Numbered from the stretch's first letter, positions 37,687 to 47,208 are shown. The stretch is DNA of 59,435 nt from Xenorhabdus sp. BG5 (GCF_015163665.1 NZ_JADEUG010000021.1:1-59435), one strand, 5' to 3'. Translations and numbers: made by a program. The notes: generated by a model not told the origin, from the sequence alone.

Positions 37687-38454
37687 ATGCGACATCCATT
37701 AGTTATGGGTAACTGGAAATTAAATGGCAGTACCCACATGGTTAACGACCTGATTGCAGGCCTGCGTAAAGAACTGAGCAACATTGACGGCTGTGACGTC
37801 GCTATCGCACCACCAACAGTTTATGTTTCTCTGGCAAAAAATGCCCTGGCTGGTAGCCGTATCGCTCTGGGTGCACAAGATACTGGCGTCAATCTTTCTG
37901 GTGCCTTTACGGGCGAAACCTCCGCAGAAATGCTGAAAGACGTCGGGGCAAAATATATCATTATCGGCCACTCTGAACGCCGCACTTACCACAAAGAGAG
38001 CGACGAATTCATCGCGAAGAAATTCGCAATCCTGAAAGAGCAAGGTTTGATCCCTGTCCTGTGCATTGGCGAAACTGAGCAAGAAAATGAAGCCGGTCAG
38101 ACTGAAGCTGTTTGCGCACGACAAATCGATGCCGTTCTGAACACGCTGGGCGCGGAAGCATTCAAAGATACGGTTATTGCTTATGAGCCAGTTTGGGCAA
38201 TCGGCACCGGCAAATCTGCCACACCTGCTCAGGCTCAGGCCATCCATAAATTTATCCGTGATCATATCGCCAAACAGGATGCAGCTATCGCTGAACAGGT
38301 CATTATTCAATATGGCGGTTCAGTTAACGCCAGCAATGCAGCAGAGTTATTCACCCAACCGGATATCGACGGTGCTCTGGTCGGTGGCGCATCACTGAAA
38401 GCTGATGCCTTTGCTGTTATCGTAAAAGCCGCAGCAGAAGCGAAAAAAGCGTAA
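37687..38454 (+). CDS. tpiA: Triosephosphate isomerase
   Basis: Interconverts dihydroxyacetone phosphate and glyceraldehyde 3-phosphate in glycolysis. Catalytic Lys (GNWKLNG), His (IIGHSERR) and Glu ([14 protein letters not shown]) are in place. Strong GGAGGG ribosome site. 255 residues. It is near pfkA, with sbp between. Confidence 0.98.
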   Translation: MRHPLVMGNWKLNGSTHMVNDLIAGLRKELSNIDGCDVAIAPPTVYVSLAKNALAGSRIALGAQDTGVNLSGAFTGETSAEMLKDVGAKYIIIGHSERRTYHKESDEFIAKKFAILKEQGLIPVLCIGETEQENEAGQTEAVCARQIDAVLNTLGAEAFKDTVIAYEPVWAIGTGKSATPAQAQAIHKFIRDHIAKQDAAIAEQVIIQYGGSVNASNAAELFTQPDIDGALVGGASLKADAFAVIVKAAAEAKKA

Positions 38455-38471
38455 GCTTTTGATCAAGACAG

Positions 38472-38503
38472 AACCGCCACGCAGTATCACTTGTGGCGGT
38501 TTT
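38472..38503. terminator. Terminator between tpiA and sbp
   Basis: Stem AACCGCCAC / GTGGCGGTT followed by TTTC. Convergent genes on both sides. Confidence 0.8.
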
Positions 38504-38525
38504 CTATCCAAAATTAGTTTAATGA

Positions 38526-39527
38526 TTAACGCCGGATAATGTCGTCAAATGTTCCGCCTGTGGCAAAATGTTTTTTCTGAGCGTTCTCCCAACCACCAAA
38601 AACCTCATCAATTGTAAAAAGCTTCAAATCAGGAAAAACCGCGCGGTATTTTTCTGCAATTGCTTTATCACGAGGACGATAATAGTTTCTGGCGGCAATC
38701 TCCTGCCCAACCGGAGAATAAAGATATTTCAGATATGCTGTTGCCAGCTCACGCGTTCCTCGCTTATCAACCACCTTATCGACAACAGAAACCGTTGGCT
38801 CTGCCAGAATAGAAATGCTCGGCGTCACAATTTCAAACTTGCCCTTGTCCAACGCATTAATTGCCAGTAACGCTTCGTTTTCCCAGGCAATCAATACATC
38901 ACCAATTCCGCGCTCCACAAACGTATTCGTTGCACCACGTGCGCCGGAATCCAGCACTTCAACATTTTTATAAAGTGCTTTCACGAATTCTTTGGCTTTA
39001 GTCTGATCTTGATTGTTATGCGCCAGACCATATCCCCAGGCAGCCAGATAATTCCAACGTGCTCCACCGGAGGTTTTCGGATTCGGCGTAACCACCGCAA
39101 CATCTGGACGAATTAAATCCGACCAATCCTTTATCTGTTTAGGGTTTCCTTTTCTCACTAAAAAGACAATGGTTGATGTATAAGGCGCTGAATTATCTGG
39201 TAAACGCTGAATCCAATTTTTATCAATGCGTCCACGCTCTGCAATGGCATTCACATCATAAGCTAAGGCCAGCGTCACAACATCCGCCTGAAGACCATTA
39301 ATAACGGAAGTTGCCTGCTTGCCTGAACCGCCATGTGATTGACGGATCTTTACATCATCGCCTGTTTTGTTATGCCAGTATTCGCGGAATGCCTCATCAT
39401 ACTGCTGGTAAAATTCACGCGTCGGATCATAGGAGACATTCAATAATTGCCGCTCTTTTGCCCATGCACTGTTAGTCATCGCCAACGCCGCCAAAAATAA
39501 CGCCGATACCACATACCCTTTTGTCAT
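38526..39527 (-). CDS. sbp: Periplasmic sulfate-binding protein
   Basis: Delivers sulfate/thiosulfate to the CysTWA ABC transporter. The signal peptide is [17 protein letters not shown]; the mature part begins with the family pattern [13 protein letters not shown] and includes [10 protein letters not shown] and [19 protein letters not shown]. The frame extends to 39572. ATG 39527 ([12 protein letters not shown]) gives the best signal peptide, 333 residues. Likely CysB-controlled by analogy only. Confidence 0.95.
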   Translation of the reverse strand: MTKGYVVSALFLAALAMTNSAWAKERQLLNVSYDPTREFYQQYDEAFREYWHNKTGDDVKIRQSHGGSGKQATSVINGLQADVVTLALAYDVNAIAERGRIDKNWIQRLPDNSAPYTSTIVFLVRKGNPKQIKDWSDLIRPDVAVVTPNPKTSGGARWNYLAAWGYGLAHNNQDQTKAKEFVKALYKNVEVLDSGARGATNTFVERGIGDVLIAWENEALLAINALDKGKFEIVTPSISILAEPTVSVVDKVVDKRGTRELATAYLKYLYSPVGQEIAARNYYRPRDKAIAEKYRAVFPDLKLFTIDEVFGGWENAQKKHFATGGTFDDIIRR

Positions 39528-39682
39528 TGCCCATTTTGAGCCCCTATTTATACCCCTTGCATGCATAATCACGATGACATTTCCCCAAGCTATTATGATT
39601 TCTCTATAAAAACTGACAGAAAGCGTTATGACGCAGAAATAATTTTAAATTTCTGCTTATGCTCAAGAAGAATATGAGGAAC

Positions 39683-39709
39683 GAGACAGCCAAAGCATAT
39701 GGCTGTCTC
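39683..39709 (-). terminator. Possible terminator after pfkA
   Basis: Perfect 10-bp stem GAGACAGCCA / TGGCTGTCTC with a 7-nt loop, 30 bp after the pfkA stop, but without a clear T run on the minus strand. Confidence 0.45.
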
Positions 39710-39738
39710 CAAAAGAGGATCTGACAGGTAAGAAAGGA

Positions 39739-40716
39739 TTAGTAGAGTTTTTTCGCGGTTTCCAGCCACTCTTTCTTAAAGACACGCTGCATATTTTGCA
39801 CCGCATCAATGATATCGTGATGAACAAGTTTCTCGTTCTGGATACCAACGCAACGACCGCCGTGTCCTTCCAGCAGTAGTTGAACAGAATACGCCCCCAT
39901 ACGGGAAGCAAGAATACGATCATAAGCAACAGGTGCACCGCCACGCTGGATATGCCCTAATACCGTCGCGCGGGTTTCATGGTGGGTTTTTGTCTCAATA
40001 TATCTCGCCAGCTCAGCAACATCACAAACGTGCTCAGTTATAGCTACAATCGCGTGACGCTTACCTTTTTCAATCCCAGCCTGAATTTCAGCCAGCAATT
40101 CCTCACGATCGAATGAAACTTCATTTTCAGGCAGCACAATAAATTCGCATCCACCCGCAATTGCCGCTGATAAAGTTAAATCACCACAATAACGTCCCAT
40201 CACCTCAACAATCGAAATTCGTTTGTGGGAAGTTGACGTATCGCGCAAACGGTCAATCGCTTCAACCACCGTTTCCAGCGCGGTGAAATAACCAATGGTG
40301 TAATCTGTGCCCGCAACGTCGTTATCAATCGTTCCAGGCAAACCAATACAAGGGAAACCCGCTTCGGTCAGCTTTTTCGCGCCCAAATAAGATCCATCCC
40401 CGCCAATTACCACCAACGCATCAATCCCATTTTTGCGCATGTTTTCAATAGCAATTTCCCGAACCTTATCATCCCTGAACTCTGGGAAGCGGGCTGACCC
40501 CAAGAACGTACCACCGCGGTTAATCATGTCGGAAACACTAAAGCGATCAAGCTTCTTCATGCGGTTTTCATACAACCCCAGATAGCCATCATAAATGCCA
40601 TAGACTTCCAACCCTTCGGTTAAAGCGGCACGAACAACACCACGAATAGCGGCGTTCATGCCAGGCGCATCACCGCCACTCGTTAAGACTCCGATTCTTT
40701 TAATCTTGTTGATCAT
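39739..40716 (-). CDS. pfkA: 6-phosphofructokinase I
   Basis: ATP-dependent phosphorylation of fructose 6-phosphate, the committed step of glycolysis. [16 protein letters not shown], the catalytic [15 protein letters not shown] and [10 protein letters not shown] are all seen. The frame is open to 40764, but ATG 40716 ([15 protein letters not shown]) is the conserved start, 325 residues. Order pfkA-fieF as in E. coli. Confidence 0.97.
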   Translation of the reverse strand: MINKIKRIGVLTSGGDAPGMNAAIRGVVRAALTEGLEVYGIYDGYLGLYENRMKKLDRFSVSDMINRGGTFLGSARFPEFRDDKVREIAIENMRKNGIDALVVIGGDGSYLGAKKLTEAGFPCIGLPGTIDNDVAGTDYTIGYFTALETVVEAIDRLRDTSTSHKRISIVEVMGRYCGDLTLSAAIAGGCEFIVLPENEVSFDREELLAEIQAGIEKGKRHAIVAITEHVCDVAELARYIETKTHHETRATVLGHIQRGGAPVAYDRILASRMGAYSVQLLLEGHGGRCVGIQNEKLVHHDIIDAVQNMQRVFKKEWLETAKKLY

Positions 40717-40873
40717 GATGACCTCTGACTTGTAGATATAATATTTGAGAAACCTGATTGTCACTGCATTAGCTGAATTGATTCAACTCTAACTATAATA
40801 CGGAAAAACACCCAGTCTGCATCAAGATTATGTCTGTTTTTTGATGTTCTTTTGATTATGAATAAATTCCCCT

Positions 40874-41773
40874 TCAATCCCAGCGGTTTTTATGCTCTTC
40901 AGACACGACAGAGCAAGGATCTTGGTGAATAATAATATCGGCACCTGGAAATCTACTCCGCAATTTATTTTCAATTCCTTCGGCCAAAGCATGTGCTTGC
41001 ACTAATGGCAAATTATCATCTATCTCCAGATGAAACTGGATAAAACGAGTCGGGCCTGATTGACGGGTTCGTAGATCATGTCCACCTGCTATGCCCGGAT
41101 AATTTTGGATGATATCAATAATCTCCTGTCGCTCTTCATCTGGCAAGGCGCGATCAAGCAAAGACTGTACGGCATCATAGCCCATCCGTAACGCACTATA
41201 GAGAATAGTGACTCCAATTCCTAAGGCAAAGAGTGCATCCGCACGTTTAAAACCATACAGACTCAATAGCAATGCCAGCAAAATCGCCCCATTCATCAAT
41301 AGGTCGGATTTATAATGCAGCATATCCGCACGGATCGCCTGACTTTGCGTTTTACTGATCACCCATTTCTGGAACGTGACTAAACATAACGTGGAAACCA
41401 AAGCAATGACGATTACCCATACGCCTATCGCCGCGTGTTCCAGTGGCTTGGGAGAATACAGATGCTGGAATCCGGTCAAAAACAGGAAAATTGCCGAACC
41501 GGAAATAAACATACTTTGCGCCAACGCCGCCAGCGATTCAGCCTTACCGTGTCCAAAAGTATGTTCTTCATCAGCAGGTTGAAGTGAATAGCGCACAACA
41601 AAAAAATTCGTCAAGGAAGCAGCCAAATCGACCAACGAATCCACCAGCGCCGCCAATAAGCTCACCGATCCCGTCAACCACCAGGCAAAAATTTTCACGA
41701 TCAACAGCACACTCGCCAATACCGTTGCCGCCAACGCAGCGGAACTGACCCATCGCCTATAATTTATATCCAT
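40874..41773 (-). CDS. fieF: Cation diffusion facilitator, iron/zinc efflux
   Basis: Inner-membrane proton-coupled exporter of Fe2+/Zn2+ (YiiP). Six helices. The transport-site aspartates D45 and D49 (LVDSLVDLA) and the H...D pair in [11 protein letters not shown] are intact. The cytoplasmic C-terminal domain with metal-binding histidines ([16 protein letters not shown]) is complete. 299 residues. In E. coli the next gene is cpxP; here about 9 kb of acessory DNA intervenes, beginning with a repeated sequence 18 bp upstream of fieF. Confidence 0.96.
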   Translation of the reverse strand: MDINYRRWVSSAALAATVLASVLLIVKIFAWWLTGSVSLLAALVDSLVDLAASLTNFFVVRYSLQPADEEHTFGHGKAESLAALAQSMFISGSAIFLFLTGFQHLYSPKPLEHAAIGVWVIVIALVSTLCLVTFQKWVISKTQSQAIRADMLHYKSDLLMNGAILLALLLSLYGFKRADALFALGIGVTILYSALRMGYDAVQSLLDRALPDEERQEIIDIIQNYPGIAGGHDLRTRQSGPTRFIQFHLEIDDNLPLVQAHALAEGIENKLRSRFPGADIIIHQDPCSVVSEEHKNRWD

Positions 41774-41790
41774 TGACGACCGCCTTTTGG

Positions 41791-41823
41791 TTACTCTGTC
41801 TCAGGTATAAAAATAGCGCGTTA
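41791..41823. repeat. 33-bp direct repeat, copy 1
   Basis: Identical over 33 bp to 42682-42714 (begins TTACTCTGTCTCAGGTATAA). The pair encloses the toxin-antitoxin cassette. Copy 1 lies just upstream of fieF. Confidence 0.95.
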
Positions 41824-41858
41824 TTCACAATCCAGTGAATCTGAACGGTATTTAAGGG

Positions 41859-41926
41859 GGCTAACATGAAAACGCGGTTTGATGAACTTGACGCCCTCTA
41901 AGCTAAAAACTCACCGCTAACCGGCG
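41859..41926. other. End of the TA cassette: micro-ORF and hairpin
   Basis: Plus strand holds an 11-codon ORF, MKTRFDELDAL, preceded by AGGGGG, probably a leftover of another gene. On the minus strand, just past the antitoxin stop, ACCGC / GCGGT with a 6-nt loop followed by GAGTTTTTAG could terminate the toxin-antitoxin operon. Confidence 0.35.
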
Positions 41927-41927
41927 G

Positions 41928-42221
41928 TTATAAGGATATCTTTATATCGTTAACACCACAGGCACGCGCATAACGACTGAGTGTATCGATGGATGCCTTA
42001 ACGATATTTCTTTCTATTTTTGATACTGTTGGGGGTTTGATACCCATTTTTTCAGCGACCTGAGCACTTGTCAGCCCTGCATTTCTACGCCATTCAGCCA
42101 GCATATTCTGCATCTCTATCATTAACTCAAGTTCTTTCTCTTCTTCCGCTAACGCGGCTTTAAATTGGGAATTTTCTTTGGTTCTTTCTTCAATGTAGAG
42201 GTCTAAATCATCACGCATCAT
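41928..42221 (-). CDS. XRE-family antitoxin, HigA type
   Basis: A 97-residue protein with an N-terminal helical, glutamate-rich segment (residues 10-40) and a C-terminal Cro/CI helix-turn-helix (SAQVAEKMGIKPPTVSKIER, about residues 52-71). It begins 8 bp after the toxin gene in toxin-first order, as in HigBA modules. It should neutralise the toxin and autorepress the operon. The pair sits between perfect 33-bp direct repeats, suggesting recent gain as a unit. Confidence 0.82.
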   Translation of the reverse strand: MMRDDLDLYIEERTKENSQFKAALAEEEKELELMIEMQNMLAEWRRNAGLTSAQVAEKMGIKPPTVSKIERNIVKASIDTLSRYARACGVNDIKISL

Positions 42222-42229
42222 ATTTCCTC

Positions 42230-42565
42230 TTAATCTCTTGATGACTCTGTCAGCTCATTTCTTCGTGCAACTGCTATCTTGATTTCATTCAAAGGAATGG
42301 CATTAGTTTTTTTCACAAAGCATCGTAACAAATAAATTTTCTTCCCTGCTGCATAACAAAAAAAACTTCTGGCTATGCCATCTTTGGCTTTTGCTCTCAG
42401 TTCAAACAGTCCCTTGTATCCCTCTATCGGTTTTGAATGCGGCTCTCTCAGGCTGGTCGGGTTTTCCCTCAAACGCTTAATTAACGCGACGATGCGCAGT
42501 TCCAGTGAGTCGGGCAGTGATCTTAGTTCTTCCTTAAAAGCATCATGAAACTTAATTTCAAACAT
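42230..42565 (-). CDS. RelE/HigB-family toxin (phage Gp49-like)
   Basis: An 111-residue basic protein. The pattern FKEELRSLPDSLELRIVALI, then LREPHSKPIEGYKGLFELR and the beta-strand IYLLRCFVKKTNAIPLNEI, is that of the phage-derived Gp49-like/HigB branch of the RelE superfamily, typically ribosome-dependent mRNA interferases. First gene of the leftward cassette. The basic residues on the final strands that carry activity are present, so it may be functional. Confidence 0.8.
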   Translation of the reverse strand: MFEIKFHDAFKEELRSLPDSLELRIVALIKRLRENPTSLREPHSKPIEGYKGLFELRAKAKDGIARSFFCYAAGKKIYLLRCFVKKTNAIPLNEIKIAVARRNELTESSRD

Positions 42566-42681
42566 TCAGCAATCCCCTCTTAATGCTCAAATAATAGCCC
42601 ACAGCCTAAATTAGCTCAAGAGCTAATAAATATCACATCGGCACATCGCAATAACCCGCCTTGAAAGCTAACACCATTCAA

Positions 42682-42714
42682 TTACTCTGTCTCAGGTATA
42701 AAAATAGCGCGTTA
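42682..42714. repeat. 33-bp direct repeat, copy 2
   Basis: Exact copy of 41791-41823. It contains the last codons and the stop of the cdsA-like gene (stop at 42692), so insertion of the cassette duplicated the 3' end of that gene and left it intact. Confidence 0.95.
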
Positions 42715-43636
42715 GATGGAAAAATATAGGGGCGGCAAAGCAAAGTGAGTCGATTCTATCCAACATCCCACCATGACCTGCAATTATTCCGCCAAAGTCC
42801 TTTACTCCACGGTCTCGTTTAATCGCTGACATGCATAATCCACCAATAAATCCCATTAGGGTGATTGTCAACGACATCAATCCCGCCTCCCACGGGGAGA
42901 AAGGGGTTACCCAGAATAACGACATGCCCAACAGTACGGACACCAAAATTCCACCAGCAAATCCCTCAACCGTTTTATTGGGACTGAGCTTCGGTACAAT
43001 CGGGCGTTTACCCAATAACTTCCCGAATACGTACTGCAAAACATCGGACATTTGCACCACGATAATCAGGAACAACAATAACTTGATATTTTGATTCTCG
43101 TATTCTGGGATATCCAGCATCAACAACGCTGGCGCATGGCTGATGGCAAATACCGTCACCAACATCCCCCACTGGATTTTGGCGGTTCGCTCCAGAAAAT
43201 GGGTGGTATCTCCCACCAAAGCGGTCCGGGCAGGTAAGAACAGGAAGACATAAACGGGAATGAAAACTAAAAATAGCCCATACCATTGCATACCAACCGA
43301 GACATACTGCACAGGTATAAAAACAAAGAAACACCAGAACAGCGCTTCATGATCACTGCGGCGAATCGGCGTTAGGGTAATAAATTCACGCAAGGCAAAA
43401 AATGACATCACCGCAAACAAAATAACCGAACCTATTGGCCCAATGACAATAGCCAGGACACAGATGATACATATCATCCACCAGCCACGGATCCGGGCAT
43501 TCAAATTATCGATAGTGGCATTGCTCCTTTCCCCCGAATACCAAAAAGCCAAAATACCACCAATCACACTGGCGATAACTAATATCCCGAATATCCCTCC
43601 CAGCAACAGCATCAAATCATGATCGATATTTGTCAT
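42692..43636 (-). CDS. Phosphatidate cytidylyltransferase-like membrane protein (CdsA/YnbB family)
   Basis: A multi-helix membrane protein with a complete CDP-diglyceride synthase signature near its C-terminus (SAIKRDRGVKDFGGIIAGHG followed by GMLDRIDS). A housekeeping cdsA normally lies in the rseP-bamA region, so this is probably the YnbB-like paralogue. Its substrate is unknown. ATG 43636 has GAGGAG upstream and gives 314 residues; the frame is open to 43687. It diverges from waaL, which suggests an envelope role. Confidence 0.85.
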   Translation of the reverse strand: MTNIDHDLMLLLGGIFGILVIASVIGGILAFWYSGERSNATIDNLNARIRGWWMICIICVLAIVIGPIGSVILFAVMSFFALREFITLTPIRRSDHEALFWCFFVFIPVQYVSVGMQWYGLFLVFIPVYVFLFLPARTALVGDTTHFLERTAKIQWGMLVTVFAISHAPALLMLDIPEYENQNIKLLLFLIIVVQMSDVLQYVFGKLLGKRPIVPKLSPNKTVEGFAGGILVSVLLGMSLFWVTPFSPWEAGLMSLTITLMGFIGGLCMSAIKRDRGVKDFGGIIAGHGGMLDRIDSLCFAAPIFFHLTRYFYT

Positions 43637-43710
43637 AGCACTAACTCCTCTAATATCCATGTTGGGTATTTTGATCCCTGATAACATCGTATTTTATCCG
43701 TGCCTGATCG

Positions 43711-44979
43711 GTGAAAATGGTACAAAATACCAGCCAGAAATCCATTTTCCATTCTGGTAAGGTCATGTTTAAAGAAACCGTTAAAAACCACTTATCTTGG
43801 GGTACTTTTTTCGTCGGTGGTTACATCGCGCTTGTCTATGTAACTGGCATCACGCGTTATAAAAACTTATTTTTTGCATTGATAGCGTTAACCGCACTCT
43901 ACTTTCTTATTAAAAACCCCAAAGGATGCTTCTCTGCGTTGAAGAACAATATCGTACTGGCTCTGGGCATATTCACTTTGGCCTATCTCTATTCGATTGT
44001 TATTTCACCTGACCCAAAACTCAGTTTCAGTGAAATAAAAACACCTTTTTTCAGAGATGTCGTTCTCTCCAGTATCATCATCACATTAGCATTAAGTCAT
44101 ACGGATACACTTAAAATCCAGAAAATGATTATTGGTTCATTTCTGCTCGGATTGTTATTCATTACACTGAAAGAAATCTACCTGTTTTATCTGGACTATC
44201 AGAACAATATCATGCCATTCAACAACTATAACCACCGCAGTGTGTCAGATGGCATTGTTTTCTTCTTTCCCGCATTAGTGGCCCTTTGGCATTTTCAAAA
44301 ACCCCAAAATTATGTTCGTTTGGCTCTGACAATTTTACTTATCTTATCCGTACTTTTTGTATTGCTAGGAACACTTTCCAGAGGGGCTTGGCTTGCCGTT
44401 TTTGTGATGTTTTTCATGATGATAATCATGAACAAAAACTGGAAAACTTTCATTGTCAGTATCGTTTTTATCTGCGCTGCCATATTTGCTATTAAATCTG
44501 GCTACTTTATTAAGGGTTCTGCTTTGACTTATAAGTTGGAGCAAACTGATAGTAGTCACCGATACAGCAATGGAACGCAAGGTTCAGCACTTACCTTAAT
44601 TCTAGAACATCCTCTTAAAGGCTATGGTGCTGGTAACAAGATTTATGACCAAATTTATAACGATAACGTTAAAAATTACCCTGATTGGACATCCAAAACC
44701 TCCATTGGCCCCCATAATATTTTCCTGACAATTTGGTTTTCTGCTGGAATATTGGGGATAGGAGCCTTTTTATTTTTAATCTTCTCTTATCTGAAACAAT
44801 CAGCTCAGGAGTTGAATACAAATATCGGCTGCAATAAGCAAGCTGCATTAATCTTACTTATCTCTTTCTTTGGGTATTTTATTGTCAGAGGGAACTTTGA
44901 AAGTGTTCATTTGAACATTTTAGGTATCTACCTTGGCTTACTGGCTGCATTGTGCCAGCAAAGATGGAATGAAGCTTAA
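43711..44979 (+). CDS. waaL: O-antigen ligase
   Basis: Inner-membrane protein that transfers O antigen from undecaprenyl diphosphate to lipid A-core in the periplasm. About 12 hydrophobic helices, the Wzy_C-type arginine motif LGTLSRGAWLAV, and the conserved periplasmic histidine in SIGPHNIFLT. 422 residues from the GTG at 43711 (ATG 43717 is equally possible). Normally part of the waa core cluster. Here it stands with a cdsA paralogue and a glycosyltransferase, 9 kb from an O-antigen cluster. Confidence 0.85.
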   Translation: MKMVQNTSQKSIFHSGKVMFKETVKNHLSWGTFFVGGYIALVYVTGITRYKNLFFALIALTALYFLIKNPKGCFSALKNNIVLALGIFTLAYLYSIVISPDPKLSFSEIKTPFFRDVVLSSIIITLALSHTDTLKIQKMIIGSFLLGLLFITLKEIYLFYLDYQNNIMPFNNYNHRSVSDGIVFFFPALVALWHFQKPQNYVRLALTILLILSVLFVLLGTLSRGAWLAVFVMFFMMIIMNKNWKTFIVSIVFICAAIFAIKSGYFIKGSALTYKLEQTDSSHRYSNGTQGSALTLILEHPLKGYGAGNKIYDQIYNDNVKNYPDWTSKTSIGPHNIFLTIWFSAGILGIGAFLFLIFSYLKQSAQELNTNIGCNKQAALILLISFFGYFIVRGNFESVHLNILGIYLGLLAALCQQRWNEA

Positions 44980-44988
44980 CTACGCTAA

Positions 44989-45015
44989 GGGCTATTCAAT
45001 CTTTTTGAATAGCCC
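44989..45015. terminator. Terminator between waaL and the glycosyltransferase gene
   Basis: Perfect 11-bp stem GGGCTATTCAA / TTGAATAGCCC with loop TCTTT, between convergent genes. A second palindrome (TGGTTTTAATAATCATTAAA, from about 45018) overlaps the last codons of the glycosyltransferase. Confidence 0.8.
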
Positions 45016-45034
45016 AAGATGGTTTTAATAATCA

Positions 45035-46174
45035 TTAAAACCATTCAGCTAACGCTTGTGACAAAGACACACTGACATTACTCCAATCGTATTGGTTTAT
45101 TGCCATTTCTTTAGCATGTTCAGCAACAATGTTTAAATTATCTATCAACAGAGTATCCGAAATATCTTTGGCAATACTTTCTGGAGACAAGGGTTCTTGC
45201 AGTAAAAATCCCGTACTTTCGGGGATCACAAACTCTTTTATTCCTCCTCTGGGGCTGACCAAAACAGGTACACCAGATGCCATTGATTCCAGAGCGACCA
45301 TACAAAAAGCTTCCTCTCCTAATGAGGGGACAACCGTTAAATCAGCAAGTGGATAGACTTGGTGCATATCTGCTGGTGATATACTCCCTGCAAGAATGCA
45401 GCTATCAGCCATTTTTGCGGCTTTACCCAACACTTTTTTCCGATAAACTTCGCGTTCGCCTTTTTTAACCGTTGCGTGATCTCCAACCAAAAGCAGCTTG
45501 ATATTTTGGTCTTTTTTGTGCAGCAAATTGACTGCATCCATGAGTTCAATAACACCTTTGCCCTTATCTAATCGGCCAGCATACAAGATGACAGTTTCGT
45601 CATTTCTTAGGCCAAAATGTTCTCTTTTCCAGCTAACTGCCTGCTTATACAAATCTTTATTAATACCATTCGGTACTACTTTAATATTCTCAATCTTTGC
45701 TTCAGAGTGAAAAAAATCAGCTAAAAAATGACCGGGAGTAATGAGCTTGGTTTCAGGCCCTAAATCAACCACTTTATGTTTATTATGCAGATGAAGTACC
45801 ATCAGTTTTTCTGGATAAAACTGCTTCACAGAGTGATAAAGTGAAATAGAATTCTGAATGATCAAAATCGGCTTCTCATCATCCGAACTTTGATAACGCA
45901 TAACAATATCTATCACCCTTTTGGCATAAGGGTAAGGATCTAAGCGAGACCATTTCCTAAAAAAACGTTTATATATTGCACTGGTATGTATTCTATGAAT
46001 GGTGGCATATTCACTGATTATTTCTACAGTTTTCTCTGTTCTTTCCCCTTTGCAAATAATTAAATTATTAGCCTGACTGCTTTTGGCTACGTTATAGATC
46101 CACCATTCTACTGCTGCTGCATAGTTTGGAGGAATAGAATGAAATTCAGGAGCAACAAAAACAAATTTTTTCAT
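45035..46174 (-). CDS. GT4-family glycosyltransferase, probably LPS core
   Basis: Retaining, GT-B-fold sugar transferase. C-terminal donor domain with YAGRLDKGKGVIELMDAV and the EX7E motif in EEAFCMVALESMASGVPVL; N-terminal acceptor half begins KKFVFVAPEFHSIPPNYAA. It resembles WaaK/WaaG-type and capsule GT4 enzymes; the sugar cannot be named. ATG 46174 (MKKFVF) is chosen over 46198 for a normal Rossmann start, though neither has a good ribosome site. Its position beside waaL suggests outer-core synthesis. Confidence 0.82.
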   Translation of the reverse strand: MKKFVFVAPEFHSIPPNYAAAVEWWIYNVAKSSQANNLIICKGERTEKTVEIISEYATIHRIHTSAIYKRFFRKWSRLDPYPYAKRVIDIVMRYQSSDDEKPILIIQNSISLYHSVKQFYPEKLMVLHLHNKHKVVDLGPETKLITPGHFLADFFHSEAKIENIKVVPNGINKDLYKQAVSWKREHFGLRNDETVILYAGRLDKGKGVIELMDAVNLLHKKDQNIKLLLVGDHATVKKGEREVYRKKVLGKAAKMADSCILAGSISPADMHQVYPLADLTVVPSLGEEAFCMVALESMASGVPVLVSPRGGIKEFVIPESTGFLLQEPLSPESIAKDISDTLLIDNLNIVAEHAKEMAINQYDWSNVSVSLSQALAEWF

Positions 46175-46246
46175 GAGAAAACAATCAGTAGAAATCATTC
46201 ATCGGATTAGATAAAAAAAGGCCAGTTTATGCAAGTAAACTAATCG

Positions 46247-46289
46247 ACAAAAAAAAGCCCCTCAAGGGGGCTGAAAGACAGGGATGGTG
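46247..46289. repeat. Prophage attachment site, left copy (partial cpxQ)
   Basis: 43 bp identical to 50821-50863. It is the 3' half of the CpxQ sRNA, with terminator stem GCCCC/GGGGGC plus the GACAGGGATGGTGTC body, read on the minus strand. Beyond 46289 the match to CpxQ stops, so this copy lacks the 5' seed part. It marks the outer end of the P2-like remnant. Confidence 0.92.
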
Positions 46290-46337
46290 TCGCCCTACAA
46301 TACTTAACATATTGAAATAAAATATTTTCTTTCGATT

Positions 46338-46357
46338 ACCGTCCATTCACCGTCCAC
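46338..46357 (+). promoter_or_regulatory. Putative integrase arm-type sites, left end
   Basis: ACCGTCCAT (46338) and ACCGTCCAC (46349), an 11-bp tandem repeat about 50 bp inside the left attachment core. A matching pair with identical 11-bp phase stands inside the right end at 50716. Confidence 0.55.
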
Positions 46358-46364
46358 ATTGATA

Positions 46365-46390
46365 AAAAAGCGCCTGCCCAGGGGCTTTTT
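46365..46390. terminator. Hairpin near the left prophage end
   Basis: AAAAAGCGCCTG / CAGGGGCTTTTT, stem with one bulge, T run on the plus strand and A run before. Could terminate a lost phage gene that read rightward or leftward. Confidence 0.5.
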
Positions 46391-46468
46391 GATGCAAATC
46401 ACAAAACAGAAAGTCTTAATAAAAAATGAACTATCATCAAGATAAAATATTTGGATGATTAAAAATCA

Positions 46469-46777
46469 ATGCAAATGTGGCAACCACTTTCTATTAATGA
46501 CAATGGGAATATTGTTACGCTCACGATGAATGAAGACAGAATAACCGATACGATTTATCATTCTGTTATTAGGTATGGTGTATACAGCCCACTTTGGCTT
46601 GATGATAAAAATTCATACCTAAAAAATACAAAAGAAGTCCGTGTGCTTAACAGACATAATCATTCTGGCTATGTTTTTGAGAATCCGCGTGCATCATGTG
46701 ATGAAGTTGGTAAGGCTACAAATGATAAAATTGGTCTTATTATTTCATCTCACACTCACGGTCATACGAATAGTTGA
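46469..46777 (+). CDS. Hypothetical protein, prophage cargo
   Basis: 102 residues that I do not recognise. No signal peptide or membrane helix. Mixed hydrophilic composition, with a His-rich C-terminus (SSHTHGHTNS) and an internal RHNHSGYVFENPRAS. No strong ribosome site is visible, and codon use is AT-rich like the rest of the relic. It lies between the left attachment site and the toxin-antitoxin genes, a position where P2-type phages often carry non-essential genes. It may be C-terminally truncated. Function unknown. Confidence 0.5.
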   Translation: MQMWQPLSINDNGNIVTLTMNEDRITDTIYHSVIRYGVYSPLWLDDKNSYLKNTKEVRVLNRHNHSGYVFENPRASCDEVGKATNDKIGLIISSHTHGHTNS

Positions 46778-46860
46778 TCTTGCACCTATAACGCAAAGCC
46801 TCTCATTTTTGAAGTGCTTCTATAATTCACGTCACATTTCCTTTTTGATCTACTGAATCA

Positions 46861-47156
46861 TAGATGAAATGCCACACGCTTACCGGTTGGAAGTGTCACA
46901 TCAATACTTAATTCCCCCCCAAAGCCGCTACATATCGCTTGAGCGTTGAAAGACGCAGATCACGGTCGGTATTTTCCAGTCGAGCGATAAAAGGCTGTTG
47001 AACATCCATAGAAGCTACAAGCTCCGCCTGTGACATATCTAATTCATCACGTAACTGACTAAGAACCAATTTGAGGCTGGCCTGCTCAACTCACTTTTCA
47101 ACACGAGCCTTCATTTCCATACTTTCTTTTGCTAACAATTCTCTGTAATTAGACAT
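46861..47156 (-). pseudogene. XRE-family antitoxin gene, broken
   Basis: Starts MSNYRELLAKESMEMKARVE, then an in-frame TGA at 47091-47093 (codon 22). The frame resumes with a clear helix-turn-helix (ELDMSQAELVASMDVQQPF) and ends early at a run of seven C (minus strand G) near 46914, after which the continuation DVTLPTGKRVAFHL lies in another frame. So it has a nonsense mutation and a frameshift. It resembles HigA-like antitoxins. It follows the ParE-type toxin gene by about 50 bp but is probably not its partner. Confidence 0.75.
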
Positions 47157-47208
47157 AATTATTTATCCAAGTAACGGCGGTACTCAAAATCAGAAATAAA
47201 TTTTTTAC

